DNA of 64,000 nt, taken from the NCBI GenBank assembly GCA_900471515.1, contig UCFC01000024.1, positions 124,001 to 188,000 on the forward strand. Direction: 5' to 3'. Origin of the DNA: Hyphomicrobiales bacterium (GTDB taxonomy: Bacteria; Pseudomonadota; Alphaproteobacteria; Rhizobiales; Rhizobiaceae). The first letter of the stretch is position 1, and every line of letters begins with the position of its first letter. Shown here piece by piece: positions 46,926 through 56,086 of this stretch. Below the pieces are notes generated by a model. That model was not told the origin of the DNA. It searched no databases and worked only from the letters and a program-made list of their open reading frames with translations. Position numbers and translations under genes: made by a program.

Positions 46926-48146
46926 ATGGCAGGTATGCCGACCAGAGCCATTGGCGCCCAGCGAAGTTCGATATCAGTGGCGGCGTCCAAGCGTGATACG
47001 AGGCTCGATGTGATTCGCGGTCTGGCGCTCATCACGATCTTCATCAATCACGTTCCGGGGCAGATCTTCGAATATATCACGACCAAGAACTTCGGCTTTT
47101 CCGATGCCGCCGAAGCCTTTGTGCTGATCTCGGGCATCGCGGTCGGGCTTGCCTATGGTTCGCGCTTCAAGCCGGGCAAGCGGTTGGAAATGGCGATCAA
47201 GGCGGCAAGGCGCGCCTTCACGCTTTACCTCGCCCATATGATCACCACCTTCGTCACGCTTGCGCTCTTCATCTGCGGTGCCTGGCTGTTCCATCGACCG
47301 GGCCTGCTGGTCGAGATCAACATCCTGGCGGTGCTGATGAACCTGAAGGAGGGCATTCCGGCCCTGCTGCTGCTCGGCCACCAGATCGGCTACAACAATA
47401 TCCTGCCGATGTACGGCGCGCTGATGCTGATGGTGCCGCTGATCCTGCTTCTGAACGAGAAGAGCACGCTGCTGGCGCTGGCCGTTTCCGGCACGGTCTG
47501 GCTGCTTGCGGGCATCTACCATTTTGTCCCGCAAAACATGCTGTTCGAGGGAGACTGGTTCCTCAATCCGTTCTCCTGGCAGTTCCTGTTCACGATCGGC
47601 ATCGTCTCGATGATGCATGTCAAACGCGGCGGCAGCCTTCCCCGTCATCCGCTGCTTTTCGCGCTGGCGCTGGGCTATGTCGTTCTCTCCTTCATCTGGG
47701 TGACGGCGCATCTCTGGGATCTCGGAAACCATCTTGCCGCGCTCGGCCTGCCTGCCGTGCTGACGGGCTTCGACAAGACATTCCTGTCGCTGCCGCGCCT
47801 TCTGCACGTGCTGGCGCTCGCCTATCTCGTGGTCAATATTCCGGCAGTGTCGCAGGCTTTCCGCCGCCCGGCCGATCACCCGCTGACGATCCTCGGTCGT
47901 CATTCGCTGAACATCTTCGTTGCCGGCACGATCCTTGCGATGGTCGGGCAGGTGCTGCTCTACATCACCAATCGGGACCAGGTCATCGGTCCGATCTTCG
48001 TGCTTGCCGGCATCGCTGCCCAGTTCGCTTACGCTTATTATCTCGAAGACAAGCGCGAACAGGAAAAGGCCCGGCCTCTCGGCGGCGGCGCTATCCCGGT
48101 GCCGGTTCGTATCAACCGGGCTTACAGCCAAGGCAAACGGAAATAG
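46926..48146 (+). CDS. opgC: OpgC-family glucan substituent (succinyl) transferase
   Basis: A 406-residue integral membrane protein of the OpgC/acyltransferase-3-like group with about ten hydrophobic helices. Signature regions are KRDTRLDVIRGLALITIFINHVPGQIFEYIT, GFSDAAEAFVLISGIAVGLAYG and HPLTILGRHSLNIFVAGTIL. In alphaproteobacteria OpgC adds succinyl groups to periplasmic glucans, giving anionic molecules. Its place directly behind ndvB fits decoration of cyclic beta-1,2-glucan. ATG at 46926 has GGAGAG upstream. The C-terminal tail is polar and basic. Confidence 0.9.
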   Translation: MAGMPTRAIGAQRSSISVAASKRDTRLDVIRGLALITIFINHVPGQIFEYITTKNFGFSDAAEAFVLISGIAVGLAYGSRFKPGKRLEMAIKAARRAFTLYLAHMITTFVTLALFICGAWLFHRPGLLVEINILAVLMNLKEGIPALLLLGHQIGYNNILPMYGALMLMVPLILLLNEKSTLLALAVSGTVWLLAGIYHFVPQNMLFEGDWFLNPFSWQFLFTIGIVSMMHVKRGGSLPRHPLLFALALGYVVLSFIWVTAHLWDLGNHLAALGLPAVLTGFDKTFLSLPRLLHVLALAYLVVNIPAVSQAFRRPADHPLTILGRHSLNIFVAGTILAMVGQVLLYITNRDQVIGPIFVLAGIAAQFAYAYYLEDKREQEKARPLGGGAIPVPVRINRAYSQGKRK

Positions 48147-48173
48147 GCCGAGGCTTTGCTGGATAATTGTCAA

Positions 48174-48204
48174 GCCGGCGGTCGGAAGGCCGCCGGCGTT
48201 CCTT
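48174..48204 (+). terminator. intrinsic terminator after opgC
   Basis: GCCGGCGG (48174-48181) pairs with CCGCCGGC (48190-48197) around an 8-base loop, with GTTCCTTT downstream. It probably ends the ndvB-opgC transcript. Confidence 0.6.
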
Positions 48205-48353
48205 TCGTGCGGAACGACCGCGATTGTGCGGCTTCGAAGACCGGGTCACGACTATAAGATTTTGATGTTTTAGCCATTCAACTCGAATGGAACGGCTATG
48301 TCCCGCGATCCATCTTGGCTGCGAAAGCAATGCCAATGACAGGGAGCACGACG

Positions 48354-49124
48354 GTGTATTTCGAACTCAAGGACGCTACGGCCGATATCCTCGCCAAGAG
48401 CCGCCGGCACAGCGACGTTTGCGATCTTCCGCTCGACCTGATTTCTTCCGAACGCGAAGCCTACGACATTCAGGCGATTGCGCAGGACGCGCTGGGTTTC
48501 GAGCGCAGGGGCTATGCTATTGTCGGCAGCAGCGAGCAATCGCGCCGCACTCTCGGCCTTCTCACGCCGATCTATTCCGAGATTCCCGCCTCCGCACTGC
48601 ATGCCTGTGTCAAGGAATTTCAGCTGCCTGCCGGGACCATCGGCGTCCAGTGCGAACTGGCTTTCACCATGCTGCGGCCCTATCCGCAAACCGGAGAGCC
48701 GGTCACTCTCGACAGTGCTGCCGACGCAGTGCTCGATTGTCGGCCGGCCATCGGCATCATCGGGCGACGGACGCGACGTATCTTTGTCGGGGACAGGGCC
48801 GCTATCGCCGACTTCGGCCTGCATGTCGCAACCATCTGTGGCGATCGTATCGGAACTTTTTCGCCCGCAGGCCTCGCCGACATCGACGTTACGACCTTCC
48901 TGTTCAAGCAGACGGTCTTTGCCGGGAGGGCGGCTTCGGTCATGGGCAATCCACTCAATGCCGTCGCCTGGCTGGCAGATCGGCTCTCTGCCAACGGCAG
49001 GCAGCTTCAGGCCGGCGATATCGTCGCTACGGGATCGTGCACGGCCATTCTTCAGGTCTGGCCCGGGCAGCATCTGGCGGCGGATTTCGGGCCGCTTGGG
49101 CAGATCGAATGCATCTTTAAGTGA
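48354..49124 (+). CDS. 2-keto-4-pentenoate hydratase / FAH-like family protein
   Basis: A protein of about 256 residues with the fumarylacetoacetate hydrolase-like fold of MhpD/DmpE hydratases and decarboxylases: GYAIVGSSEQSRRTLGLLTPIYSEIP, GVQCELAFTMLRPYP with the metal-binding Glu, and VMGNPLNAVAWLADRLSANGRQLQAGDIVATGSCTAI near the C-terminus. The start is ambiguous: GTG at 48354 has AGGGAG 7 bases upstream and is favoured; ATG at 48336 and 48330 are also open. It would act on an aromatic ring-cleavage product, but no other such pathway gene is nearby, so its role here is unclear. Confidence 0.8.
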   Translation: MYFELKDATADILAKSRRHSDVCDLPLDLISSEREAYDIQAIAQDALGFERRGYAIVGSSEQSRRTLGLLTPIYSEIPASALHACVKEFQLPAGTIGVQCELAFTMLRPYPQTGEPVTLDSAADAVLDCRPAIGIIGRRTRRIFVGDRAAIADFGLHVATICGDRIGTFSPAGLADIDVTTFLFKQTVFAGRAASVMGNPLNAVAWLADRLSANGRQLQAGDIVATGSCTAILQVWPGQHLAADFGPLGQIECIFK

Positions 49125-49152
49125 CACGCGTTTCACACGGAAAGGACGGATC

Positions 49153-49299
49153 ATGAGGCCGCAGCGAAAGCCATTCATTGTCGAGATCAAGAAGGCGAAA
49201 CAGTTTTGCCGCAAGCCTGCTGCGATCGCGGGCAATCGCGCGGATGTCGTGGCGAAGGCAGAGGCCAAGAGCGCTGTGCGAGGCGAGGGCCGCAGCTGA
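49153..49299 (+). CDS. small basic hypothetical protein (48 residues)
   Basis: A short lysine/arginine-rich protein beginning MRPQRKPFIVEIKKAKQF, with AAG-GA type ribosome binding site (AAAGGACGG) ahead of the ATG. Small proteins with the RKPFxVEIKK start seem to recur in rhizobia, as I remember them, with unknown role. The stop overlaps the next start (TGATG), so the two are translationally coupled. Too short to assign function. Confidence 0.55.
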   Translation: MRPQRKPFIVEIKKAKQFCRKPAAIAGNRADVVAKAEAKSAVRGEGRS

Positions 49300-49538
49300 T
49301 GGTCAGCCGTAACGTCCCGCATGAATATTTCCTGCTTGATGCCGCCAGGACCGATGGTCCGGTGATCGGCCACCTTCGCGGCAGGCCGATTTCCGCTCTG
49401 GTGATTGACCGGAACGGCGGTCGTTACCGCTTCGTCGGCGTCGCTGCCAGGGACGGCCACGGCAGGCTGGATGTCCTGTCCCTCAAGCGGGGCGAATGGA
49501 TCGTTGCGCCCGATCTTGTCTATGAGAGGGCGGCCTAG
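49299..49538 (+). CDS. small hypothetical protein (79 residues), coupled to the preceding ORF
   Basis: MVSRNVPHEYFLLDAARTDG, then PVIGHLRGRPISALVIDRNGGRYRFVGVA and LDVLSLKRGEWIVAPDLVYERAA. It looks like a small beta-rich soluble domain; no family is recognised. ATG at 49299 overlaps the stop of the 48-residue ORF by one base. It ends about 130 bp from the convergent ndvA stop. Confidence 0.6.
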   Translation: MVSRNVPHEYFLLDAARTDGPVIGHLRGRPISALVIDRNGGRYRFVGVAARDGHGRLDVLSLKRGEWIVAPDLVYERAA

Positions 49539-49590
49539 CTCAGCTGGGTGTTGCGGGGATGGCGCAAATGACGGGCGGGCCTTCCGTCAA

Positions 49591-49606
49591 TGTTTCACGT
49601 GGAATC
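49591..49606. other. parS-like 16-mer
   Basis: TGTTTCACGTGGAATC agrees with the bacterial parS consensus TGTTTCACGTGAAACA at 13 of 16 positions, including the whole left half and the central CACGTG. Housekeeping genes like those in this window lie near the origin in some rhizobia, which would fit a ParB site, but the weak right half makes this uncertain. Confidence 0.4.
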
Positions 49607-49620
49607 CCAACCAACGAAAG

Positions 49621-49647
49621 AGCCGGAAGAGCGATGCTCTTCCGGCT
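49621..49647 (-). terminator. stem-loop terminator after ndvA
   Basis: AGCCGGAAGAGC (49621-49632) pairs perfectly with GCTCTTCCGGCT (49636-49647) around GAT. On the minus strand CTTTCGTT follows. It lies 25 bp behind the ndvA stop. Confidence 0.75.
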
Positions 49648-49672
49648 CCCGATCATGTTCCTGTCAGGCCGA

Positions 49673-51436
49673 TCAGGCGGCCTCGGTCGCGTGGGCCTTG
49701 CGGACTTCGTCGTCCGTGAGGATGCCGCTGGCGCGCAGCAGGGCGGCGAAGCGGCCGTTCGAGTGGCTAAGCTCATCGAAGCTGCCGTGCTCGACGATGC
49801 GGCCGTTGTCGAGGAACAGCACCATATCCGCCTCACGGACCGTCGAGAGACGGTGGGCGATGATGAAGGTGGTGCGGTTCTGGCGCAGATTGTCGATCGC
49901 CGCCTTGACGCGGGCTTCGGTCTCGACGTCGAGCGCGGAAGTCGCCTCGTCCAGCACCAGGATCGGCGCATCCTTGAGGATGGCGCGCGCAATCGCGATG
50001 CGCTGGCGCTCACCGCCGGAAAGCTTGTTGCCGCGCTCGCCGACATGGGTCTCGTACTGTTCGTCACGGTTCTCGATGAAGTCGGCAGCGGCGGCTGCTT
50101 CTGCCGCGCGGCGCATCTCCTCTTCCGAGGCGTTCTCGCGGCCGAGGCGGATGTTGTCGCTGATCGAGCGGTTCAGCAGGCCGGCATCCTGGAAGACGGT
50201 GGCGATATAGCGGCGCAGCGACTTGCGCGTGACCTTGCTGATATCATGGCCGTCGACGAGGATCTGGCCGCTTTGCGGATCGTAAACGCGCTGCAGCAGG
50301 TTGACGAGCGTCGTCTTGCCGGCGCCGGTCGGGCCGACGATCGCAACCGTCTGGCCGGCCTTTACCTTGAAGGAGACGTTGTGCAGGCCCTGCGAGCTGT
50401 TGGCGAAGCCGAAGGAGACGTCGTTGAACTCGACATCGCCCTTGACGTCCTTGATCTCGCCGTTGCCGGCCGGCTCTTCGCGTTCACGGACGGAATCTTC
50501 CAGATTGTAGAAGTCCTCCAGCTTCGAACGGGCTTCGAAGATCTGCGTGGCGAACTGGCGCATCAGGTCCAGGCGGGCAATCAGCAGGTTGGCGAAGCCG
50601 ATGAAGGCGATGACGTCGCCGACGCGCAGCTCGCCGTTCTGGACGAGTACGGTGCCGATGACGAGCACGATCATCATGGCGATCGTGGAGGCCATGCGGT
50701 TCAGCGCGCTGGCCAGCGCCCACCAGTCGAGAACCGGATACTGGGCCTGCAACAGGCGGTCGGCAAAGGATTTCAGGGCGCGGGTTTCGGCCTCGATGCG
50801 GTTGTAGCTATGCAGCACCGAGACGTTGCTGATGGAATCGCTGACATGGCCGAAGACAGTATGATAGTGGTTTTCGACCGAAGCCTGGCCGTCCTTCGTG
50901 CGGCTCATGACCACGCGGCCGATGAGCCAATAGGCGATGCCGAGGACGATCAGGACCGCAGAGAGGCGGTAGTCCATCGAGATCGCGGTCGGGACAAGCA
51001 GGGCGAGCGCAATGGCCGTCGAAAGATGGTTGCGCATGAATTCAAGCCAAAGGCCGAACAGGGTTTCGCAAGCGCGCAGCAGCGTATGCAGCGCGTTGGA
51101 CGTGCCCCGCTGGTGATGCCAGGAAAGCGGCATGGAGATGATGCGGCCGAAAGCTTCCGTCAGCAGCGTCGCGCGGCGGCCATGGGCCAGCCTGTCGGCT
51201 TCACGCGCCACGAGAACGAAGGCAATGGTGTTGAAGACGGCAAACGCCGCCCACATCATGAGGATCGGCTTGACCTCACCCTTGCCGGAAATCGCATCGA
51301 TGATGCGTCCGAACAGGATCGGTTCGGCGATGGTGATGGCCGCCAATACGATATTCGCGATAACGACGAGGGATACGCGGAGCCTGTAGGCGCCGAGATA
51401 GCGCAGAGCCCTTGCATAGACCTTGAATAACGACAC
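49673..51436 (-). CDS. ndvA: cyclic beta-1,2-glucan ABC exporter NdvA
   Basis: A 587-residue half-transporter with fused membrane and ATPase domains, forming a homodimer that exports cyclic beta-1,2-glucan to the periplasm. Six membrane segments lie in residues 1-310 (for example VSLVVIANIVLAAITIAEPILFGRIIDAISG). The ATPase has Walker A VGPTGAGKTTLV near residue 365, signature KLSGGERQRIAIARAIL near 475 and Walker B ILVLDEATSALDVETEA. GTG at 51436 has GAGG upstream. It is transcribed towards ndvB-opgC on the other strand. Length equals that of rhizobial NdvA. It completes the set of synthesis (NdvB), decoration (OpgC) and export. Confidence 0.96.
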   Translation of the reverse strand: MSLFKVYARALRYLGAYRLRVSLVVIANIVLAAITIAEPILFGRIIDAISGKGEVKPILMMWAAFAVFNTIAFVLVAREADRLAHGRRATLLTEAFGRIISMPLSWHHQRGTSNALHTLLRACETLFGLWLEFMRNHLSTAIALALLVPTAISMDYRLSAVLIVLGIAYWLIGRVVMSRTKDGQASVENHYHTVFGHVSDSISNVSVLHSYNRIEAETRALKSFADRLLQAQYPVLDWWALASALNRMASTIAMMIVLVIGTVLVQNGELRVGDVIAFIGFANLLIARLDLMRQFATQIFEARSKLEDFYNLEDSVREREEPAGNGEIKDVKGDVEFNDVSFGFANSSQGLHNVSFKVKAGQTVAIVGPTGAGKTTLVNLLQRVYDPQSGQILVDGHDISKVTRKSLRRYIATVFQDAGLLNRSISDNIRLGRENASEEEMRRAAEAAAAADFIENRDEQYETHVGERGNKLSGGERQRIAIARAILKDAPILVLDEATSALDVETEARVKAAIDNLRQNRTTFIIAHRLSTVREADMVLFLDNGRIVEHGSFDELSHSNGRFAALLRASGILTDDEVRKAHATEAA

Positions 51437-51754
51437 GTCGGGACCTCTTTTGCATCTGCGAAAAACGGGATGATGCGATGCTATAAAAACCTACCTGAAC
51501 CGACGATTAACGGGATATTCAGGTTTGGAATCCGGCTTCGAAATTCGCGCGTCCTGCGCGATCGTAAAGTGCGATAAGTGGCCTCAGTTTCGAAATTGTT
51601 GCTTAGGCATACATCGCGACAATTTGCGCTTGCATTCCCCGGAGCGTCTAGCGCACCATCCGGTTTGTGAACTGCAGCTTTTAAGAAAGACCGTTCAGCG
51701 GCGGGTTATGAGGCCTGCTCCGGCGGCCTCGAGGGTCCGGGCAAGGGGCATTTT
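51437..51754. other. divergent promoter region of ndvA and the luxR-type gene
   Basis: 318 bp without a protein gene between two divergently transcribed genes. It is A+T-richer than the coding sequence and must hold both promoters. I looked for a lux-box-like dyad near the luxR-type start and saw none that is convincing. Confidence 0.4.
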
Positions 51755-52495
51755 GTGCAAATTCATTCTTTAATTCAATTACTTGTTGTTCTAGAGGAAT
51801 ATTCCGACAGCGAAAGTGCGGTCGAAGAGCTCGGCAAGGTTATCCATGCCAGGGGATTCGATTTCTACGGTCTTCTTCGCCATCCCAAGCAGGGAGACAA
51901 CCCATGGAGTGTGACTATGGCCAGCCGGTGGCCGGACAGATGGTCACACGTCTACGCGGTGAAAAAATACGTGCTCGTCGATCCGACCGTGCGGTATCTT
52001 GCGCATGCGCAACGGCCCTTCCGCTGGCGCGACAGCATGGCGGCTTTCCGGGAGGACCCGCATCAGCGCCGCATGGAGCAGATGATGGTCGATGCCTTCG
52101 GTCACGGGCTGGAAGACGGCTATGTCTTCCCGATCTACGGACGCAACGGCATCCTCGGCAGCCTCAGCCTTGGCGGTAAACCCGTCGAACTGTCACCGGC
52201 CGAAATCTCGCTTTTCGACGCGATCGCCCGCAAGGCTTTCTGGCGGCTGCTCGATCTGCAGGGCGAAGCTGCTGCGCTGGAAACGGTGCCGGTGACGGAT
52301 ACGCAGCTGACCCGGCGCGAAATGGAAATCCTGCACTATCTTGCCGAGGGCATGACCTCGATGGAGATCAGCAAACATCTGAAGATTTCCAACCATACGG
52401 TAGACTGGTACATGAACGGCCTGCAGGATAAGCTGAAGGCCAAGAACCGGCAGCAGGCAGTAGCGCTGGCGTTCCGATATGGGCTGATTACCTAG
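51755..52495 (+). CDS. LuxR-family regulator with intact AHL-binding domain
   Basis: A 246-residue quorum-sensing type regulator. The N-terminal autoinducer domain keeps the TraR ligand residues with correct spacing: W-x3-Y in RWSHVYAV, DP nine residues later in VLVDPTVRYL and W fifteen residues after the Asp in FRWRDS. A Gly-rich segment NGILGSLSLGG follows. The C-terminal LuxR helix-turn-helix reads LTRREMEILHYLAEGMTSMEISKHLKISNHTVDWYMNGLQDKLKAKNRQQAVALA. GTG at 51755 with AAGGGG upstream. There is no luxI homologue in the window, so it may be a solo responding to self or foreign AHLs. It is divergent from ndvA and in front of pyc. Confidence 0.9.
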   Translation: MQIHSLIQLLVVLEEYSDSESAVEELGKVIHARGFDFYGLLRHPKQGDNPWSVTMASRWPDRWSHVYAVKKYVLVDPTVRYLAHAQRPFRWRDSMAAFREDPHQRRMEQMMVDAFGHGLEDGYVFPIYGRNGILGSLSLGGKPVELSPAEISLFDAIARKAFWRLLDLQGEAAALETVPVTDTQLTRREMEILHYLAEGMTSMEISKHLKISNHTVDWYMNGLQDKLKAKNRQQAVALAFRYGLIT

Positions 52496-52611
52496 AATTT
52501 GAGAAATTCTGTTTCGCCATAGCGGAGGAAATTGAACTTTCTGTAACAGCACGTTAAGAATTCTTTTCGCGGGTGCAGCATTGCCCGTTTTCGTGCTTTG
52601 AGGAGAGTACA

Positions 52612-55600
52612 TTGCCCATATCGAAGATCCTTGTCGCCAACCGCTCCGAAATCGCCATCCGCGTCTTCCGCGCGGCCAATGAACTCGGGATAAAAACGGT
52701 TGCGATATGGGCCGAGGAAGACAAGCTGGCGCTGCACCGCTTCAAGGCCGACGAGAGCTATCAGGTCGGCCGCGGCCCGCATCTTGCCCGTGATCTCGGG
52801 CCGATCGAGAGTTATCTTTCGATCGACGAGGTGATCCGCGTCGCCAAGCTTTCCGGCGCCGATGCCATTCATCCGGGCTACGGCCTGCTTTCGGAAAGCC
52901 CGGAATTCGTCGATGCCTGCAATGCCGCCGGCATCACCTTCATCGGCCCGCGGGCCGATACGATGCGCCAGCTCGGCAACAAGGTGGCGGCGCGCAATCT
53001 TGCCATTTCGGTCGGCGTGCCGGTCGTGCCGGCCACCGATCCGTTGCCGGACGATATGGCGGAAGTTGCCAGGATGGCCGCTGCAATCGGCTATCCCGTC
53101 ATGCTGAAGGCCTCCTGGGGCGGCGGCGGGCGCGGCATGCGCGTCATCCGCTCGGAAGCCGATCTTGCCCGCGAAGTGACGGAGGCCAAGCGCGAGGCGA
53201 TGGCCGCCTTCGGCAAGGACGAGGTCTATCTCGAAAAGCTGGTCGAGCGCGCCCGTCACGTTGAAAGCCAGATCCTCGGCGACACGCACGGCAATGTCGT
53301 GCATCTCTTCGAGCGCGACTGCTCCATCCAGCGCCGCAACCAGAAGGTCGTCGAGCGTGCGCCCGCGCCGTATCTTTCGGAAGCGCAGCGCCAGGAGCTT
53401 GCCGCCTATTCGCTGAAGATCGCGCAGGCGACGAACTATATCGGCGCCGGCACGGTCGAATATCTGATGGATGCCGATACCGGCAAATTCTATTTCATCG
53501 AGGTCAATCCGCGCATCCAGGTCGAGCATACCGTTACCGAGGTCGTGACGGGCATCGATATCGTCAAGGCGCAGATCCATATCCTCGACGGTTTTGCGAT
53601 CGGCACGGAGGAATCCGGCGTGCCGAAGCAGGCGGATATCCGTCTCAACGGTCATGCGCTGCAGTGCCGTATCACGACGGAGGATCCCGAGCATAACTTC
53701 ATTCCGGATTACGGCCGCATCACCGCCTATCGATCGGCCTCCGGCTTCGGTATCCGTCTTGACGGCGGCACGTCCTATACCGGCGCGATCATTACCCGCT
53801 ATTACGATCCCCTGCTGGTGAAGGTGACGGCTTGGGCGCCGAACCCGCTGGAAGCCATTTCCCGCATGGACCGCGCGCTTCGCGAGTTCCGCATCCGCGG
53901 TGTCGCGACCAACCTGACCTTCCTCGAAGCGATCATTACGCATCCCCGGTTCAAGGATAATTCCTATACGACGCGGTTCATCGACACGACGCCGGAACTT
54001 TTCCAGCAGGTCAAGCGGCAGGATCGTGCCACCAAACTCTTGACCTACCTTGCCGATGTCACCGTCAACGGCCATCCCGAGGCGAAGGATCGTCCGCGTC
54101 CGTCGGAAGATGCCGCAAAGCCGGTGGTACCCTATGCAGACGGCGGCAAGATCCCCGACGGTACGAAGCAGCTTCTCGACAAGCTCGGACCGAAGAAGTT
54201 CGGCGAGTGGATGCGGCAACAGAAGCAGGTGCTGTTGACCGATACGACGATGCGCGACGGTCATCAGTCGCTGCTCGCCACCCGGATGCGCACGCATGAC
54301 ATCGCCCGGATTGCCGGCACCTATGCGCATGCGCTGCCGAACCTCCTGTCGCTGGAATGTTGGGGCGGAGCGACTTTCGACGTCTCCATGCGCTTCCTGA
54401 CCGAAGACCCCTGGGAACGTCTGGGGCTGATCCGCGAGGCGGCTCCCAACCTGCTGCTGCAGATGCTGCTGCGCGGCGCCAATGGCGTCGGCTACAAGAA
54501 CTATCCCGACAATGTCGTCAAATATTTCGTCCGTCAGGCGGCAAAGGGCGGCATCGATCTCTTCCGCGTCTTCGACTGCCTGAACTGGGTCGAGAACATG
54601 CGCGTCTCGATGGATGCGGTTGCCGAGGAGAACAAGCTCTGCGAAGCGGCGATCTGCTACACGGGCGACATCCTCAATTCGGCGCGGCCGAAATACGACC
54701 TGAAATATTATACGGATCTTGCCGTCCAGCTCGAAAAGGCCGGCGCGCATATCATCGCTTTGAAGGACATGGCGGGTCTTCTGAAGCCGGCAGCGGCCAA
54801 GGTTTTGTTCAAGGCCTTGCGCGAGGCGACCGCCCTGCCGATCCACTTCCATACGCACGATACGTCCGGCATTGCCGCCGCCACGGTTCTTGCGGCCGTG
54901 GATGCCGGTGTCGATGCCGTCGATGCGGCCATGGATGCGCTGTCCGGCAATACGTCGCAGCCCTGCCTCGGCTCGATTGTCGAGGCACTGCGCGGTTCCG
55001 AACGCGATCCGGGCCTCGACCCGGAATGGATCCGACGCATTTCCTTCTATTGGGAGGCGGTGCGCCATCAATACGCAGCCTTCGAGAGCGACCTGAAGGG
55101 ACCTGCCTCGGAAGTCTACCTGCACGAAATGCCGGGCGGGCAGTTCACCAACCTCAAGGAACAGGCTCGCTCGCTGGGGCTTGAGACGCGCTGGCACCAG
55201 GTGGCGCAGGCCTATGCCGACGCCAACCAGATGTTTGGCGATATCGTCAAGGTGACGCCGTCTTCCAAGGTCGTCGGCGACATGGCATTGATGATGGTCT
55301 CGCAGGACCTGACGGTTGCCGATGTCGTGAGCCCGGACAGGGAAGTTTCCTTCCCGGAATCGGTCGTCTCGATGCTGAAGGGCGATCTCGGCCAGCCGCC
55401 GGCCGGATGGCCGGAAGCGCTGCAGAAGAAGGCGCTGAAGGGCGAGCAACCCTATACCGTGCGCCCCGGCTCGCTGCTTGCCGATGCCGATCTCGATGCG
55501 GAGCGCAAGGTGATCGAAGCCAAGCTGGAGCGCGAGGTCAGCGACTTCGAGTTTGCCTCCTACCTGATGTATCCCAAGGTCTTTACCGATTTCGCATTGG

Positions 55601-56076
55601 CTTCGGACACCTATGGCCCGGTCTCGGTGCTGCCGACGCCTGCCTATTTCTACGGTCTGGCTGACGGCGAGGAACTGTTTGCCGATATCGAAAAGGGCAA
55701 GACGCTGGTCATCGTCAACCAGGCGATGAGCGGCACCGACAGCCAGGGCATGGTAACGGTCTTCTTCGAACTCAACGGCCAGCCGCGCCGCATCAAGGTG
55801 CCGGATCGCGCCCACGGTGCTTCGGGGGCGGCGGCGCGCCGCAAGGCGGAAGCCGGCAATGCGGCCCATGTCGGGGCGCCGATGCCGGGCGTCATTTCGC
55901 GCGTCTTCGTTACCCCCGGACAAGCGGTCAACGCCGGCGACGTGCTCGTCTCCATCGAAGCGATGAAGATGGAAACGGCGCTGCATGCGGAGAAGGATGG
56001 GACGATCCTGGAGGTGTTGGTCAAGGCCGGCGACCAGATCGATGCCAAGGATCTGCTCGTCGTTTATGCCGGCTGA
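52612..56076 (+). CDS. pyc: pyruvate carboxylase
   Basis: A 1154-residue cytoplasmic tetrameric enzyme that carboxylates pyruvate to oxaloacetate with ATP and bicarbonate. Biotin carboxylase domain, residues ~1-455: KILVANRSEIAIRVFRAA, the ATP loop KASWGGGGRGMRV, EVNPRIQVEHTVTEVV. Carboxyltransferase domain, ~530-1000: LLTDTTMRDGHQSLLATRMR, ECWGGATFDVSMRFL, FHTHDTSG. The C-terminal carrier domain has SIEAMKMETALH with the biotinyl lysine near 1119. Size and residue positions agree with R. etli pyruvate carboxylase. The start is TTG at 52612 with AGGAG seven bases upstream. It is closed by a 13-bp stem-loop shared with the convergent amino acid transporter. Confidence 0.98.
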   Translation: MPISKILVANRSEIAIRVFRAANELGIKTVAIWAEEDKLALHRFKADESYQVGRGPHLARDLGPIESYLSIDEVIRVAKLSGADAIHPGYGLLSESPEFVDACNAAGITFIGPRADTMRQLGNKVAARNLAISVGVPVVPATDPLPDDMAEVARMAAAIGYPVMLKASWGGGGRGMRVIRSEADLAREVTEAKREAMAAFGKDEVYLEKLVERARHVESQILGDTHGNVVHLFERDCSIQRRNQKVVERAPAPYLSEAQRQELAAYSLKIAQATNYIGAGTVEYLMDADTGKFYFIEVNPRIQVEHTVTEVVTGIDIVKAQIHILDGFAIGTEESGVPKQADIRLNGHALQCRITTEDPEHNFIPDYGRITAYRSASGFGIRLDGGTSYTGAIITRYYDPLLVKVTAWAPNPLEAISRMDRALREFRIRGVATNLTFLEAIITHPRFKDNSYTTRFIDTTPELFQQVKRQDRATKLLTYLADVTVNGHPEAKDRPRPSEDAAKPVVPYADGGKIPDGTKQLLDKLGPKKFGEWMRQQKQVLLTDTTMRDGHQSLLATRMRTHDIARIAGTYAHALPNLLSLECWGGATFDVSMRFLTEDPWERLGLIREAAPNLLLQMLLRGANGVGYKNYPDNVVKYFVRQAAKGGIDLFRVFDCLNWVENMRVSMDAVAEENKLCEAAICYTGDILNSARPKYDLKYYTDLAVQLEKAGAHIIALKDMAGLLKPAAAKVLFKALREATALPIHFHTHDTSGIAAATVLAAVDAGVDAVDAAMDALSGNTSQPCLGSIVEALRGSERDPGLDPEWIRRISFYWEAVRHQYAAFESDLKGPASEVYLHEMPGGQFTNLKEQARSLGLETRWHQVAQAYADANQMFGDIVKVTPSSKVVGDMALMMVSQDLTVADVVSPDREVSFPESVVSMLKGDLGQPPAGWPEALQKKALKGEQPYTVRPGSLLADADLDAERKVIEAKLEREVSDFEFASYLMYPKVFTDFALASDTYGPVSVLPTPAYFYGLADGEELFADIEKGKTLVIVNQAMSGTDSQGMVTVFFELNGQPRRIKVPDRAHGASGAAARRKAEAGNAAHVGAPMPGVISRVFVTPGQAVNAGDVLVSIEAMKMETALHAEKDGTILEVLVKAGDQIDAKDLLVVYAG

Positions 56077-56086
56077 TCGGAATGTC

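Noticed and set aside
49530..49562. A tRNA-like start (CTAGCTCAGCTGGG resembles a D arm).
   Set aside because: No anticodon arm, T arm or acceptor pairing follows, and part of it is inside a coding ORF.
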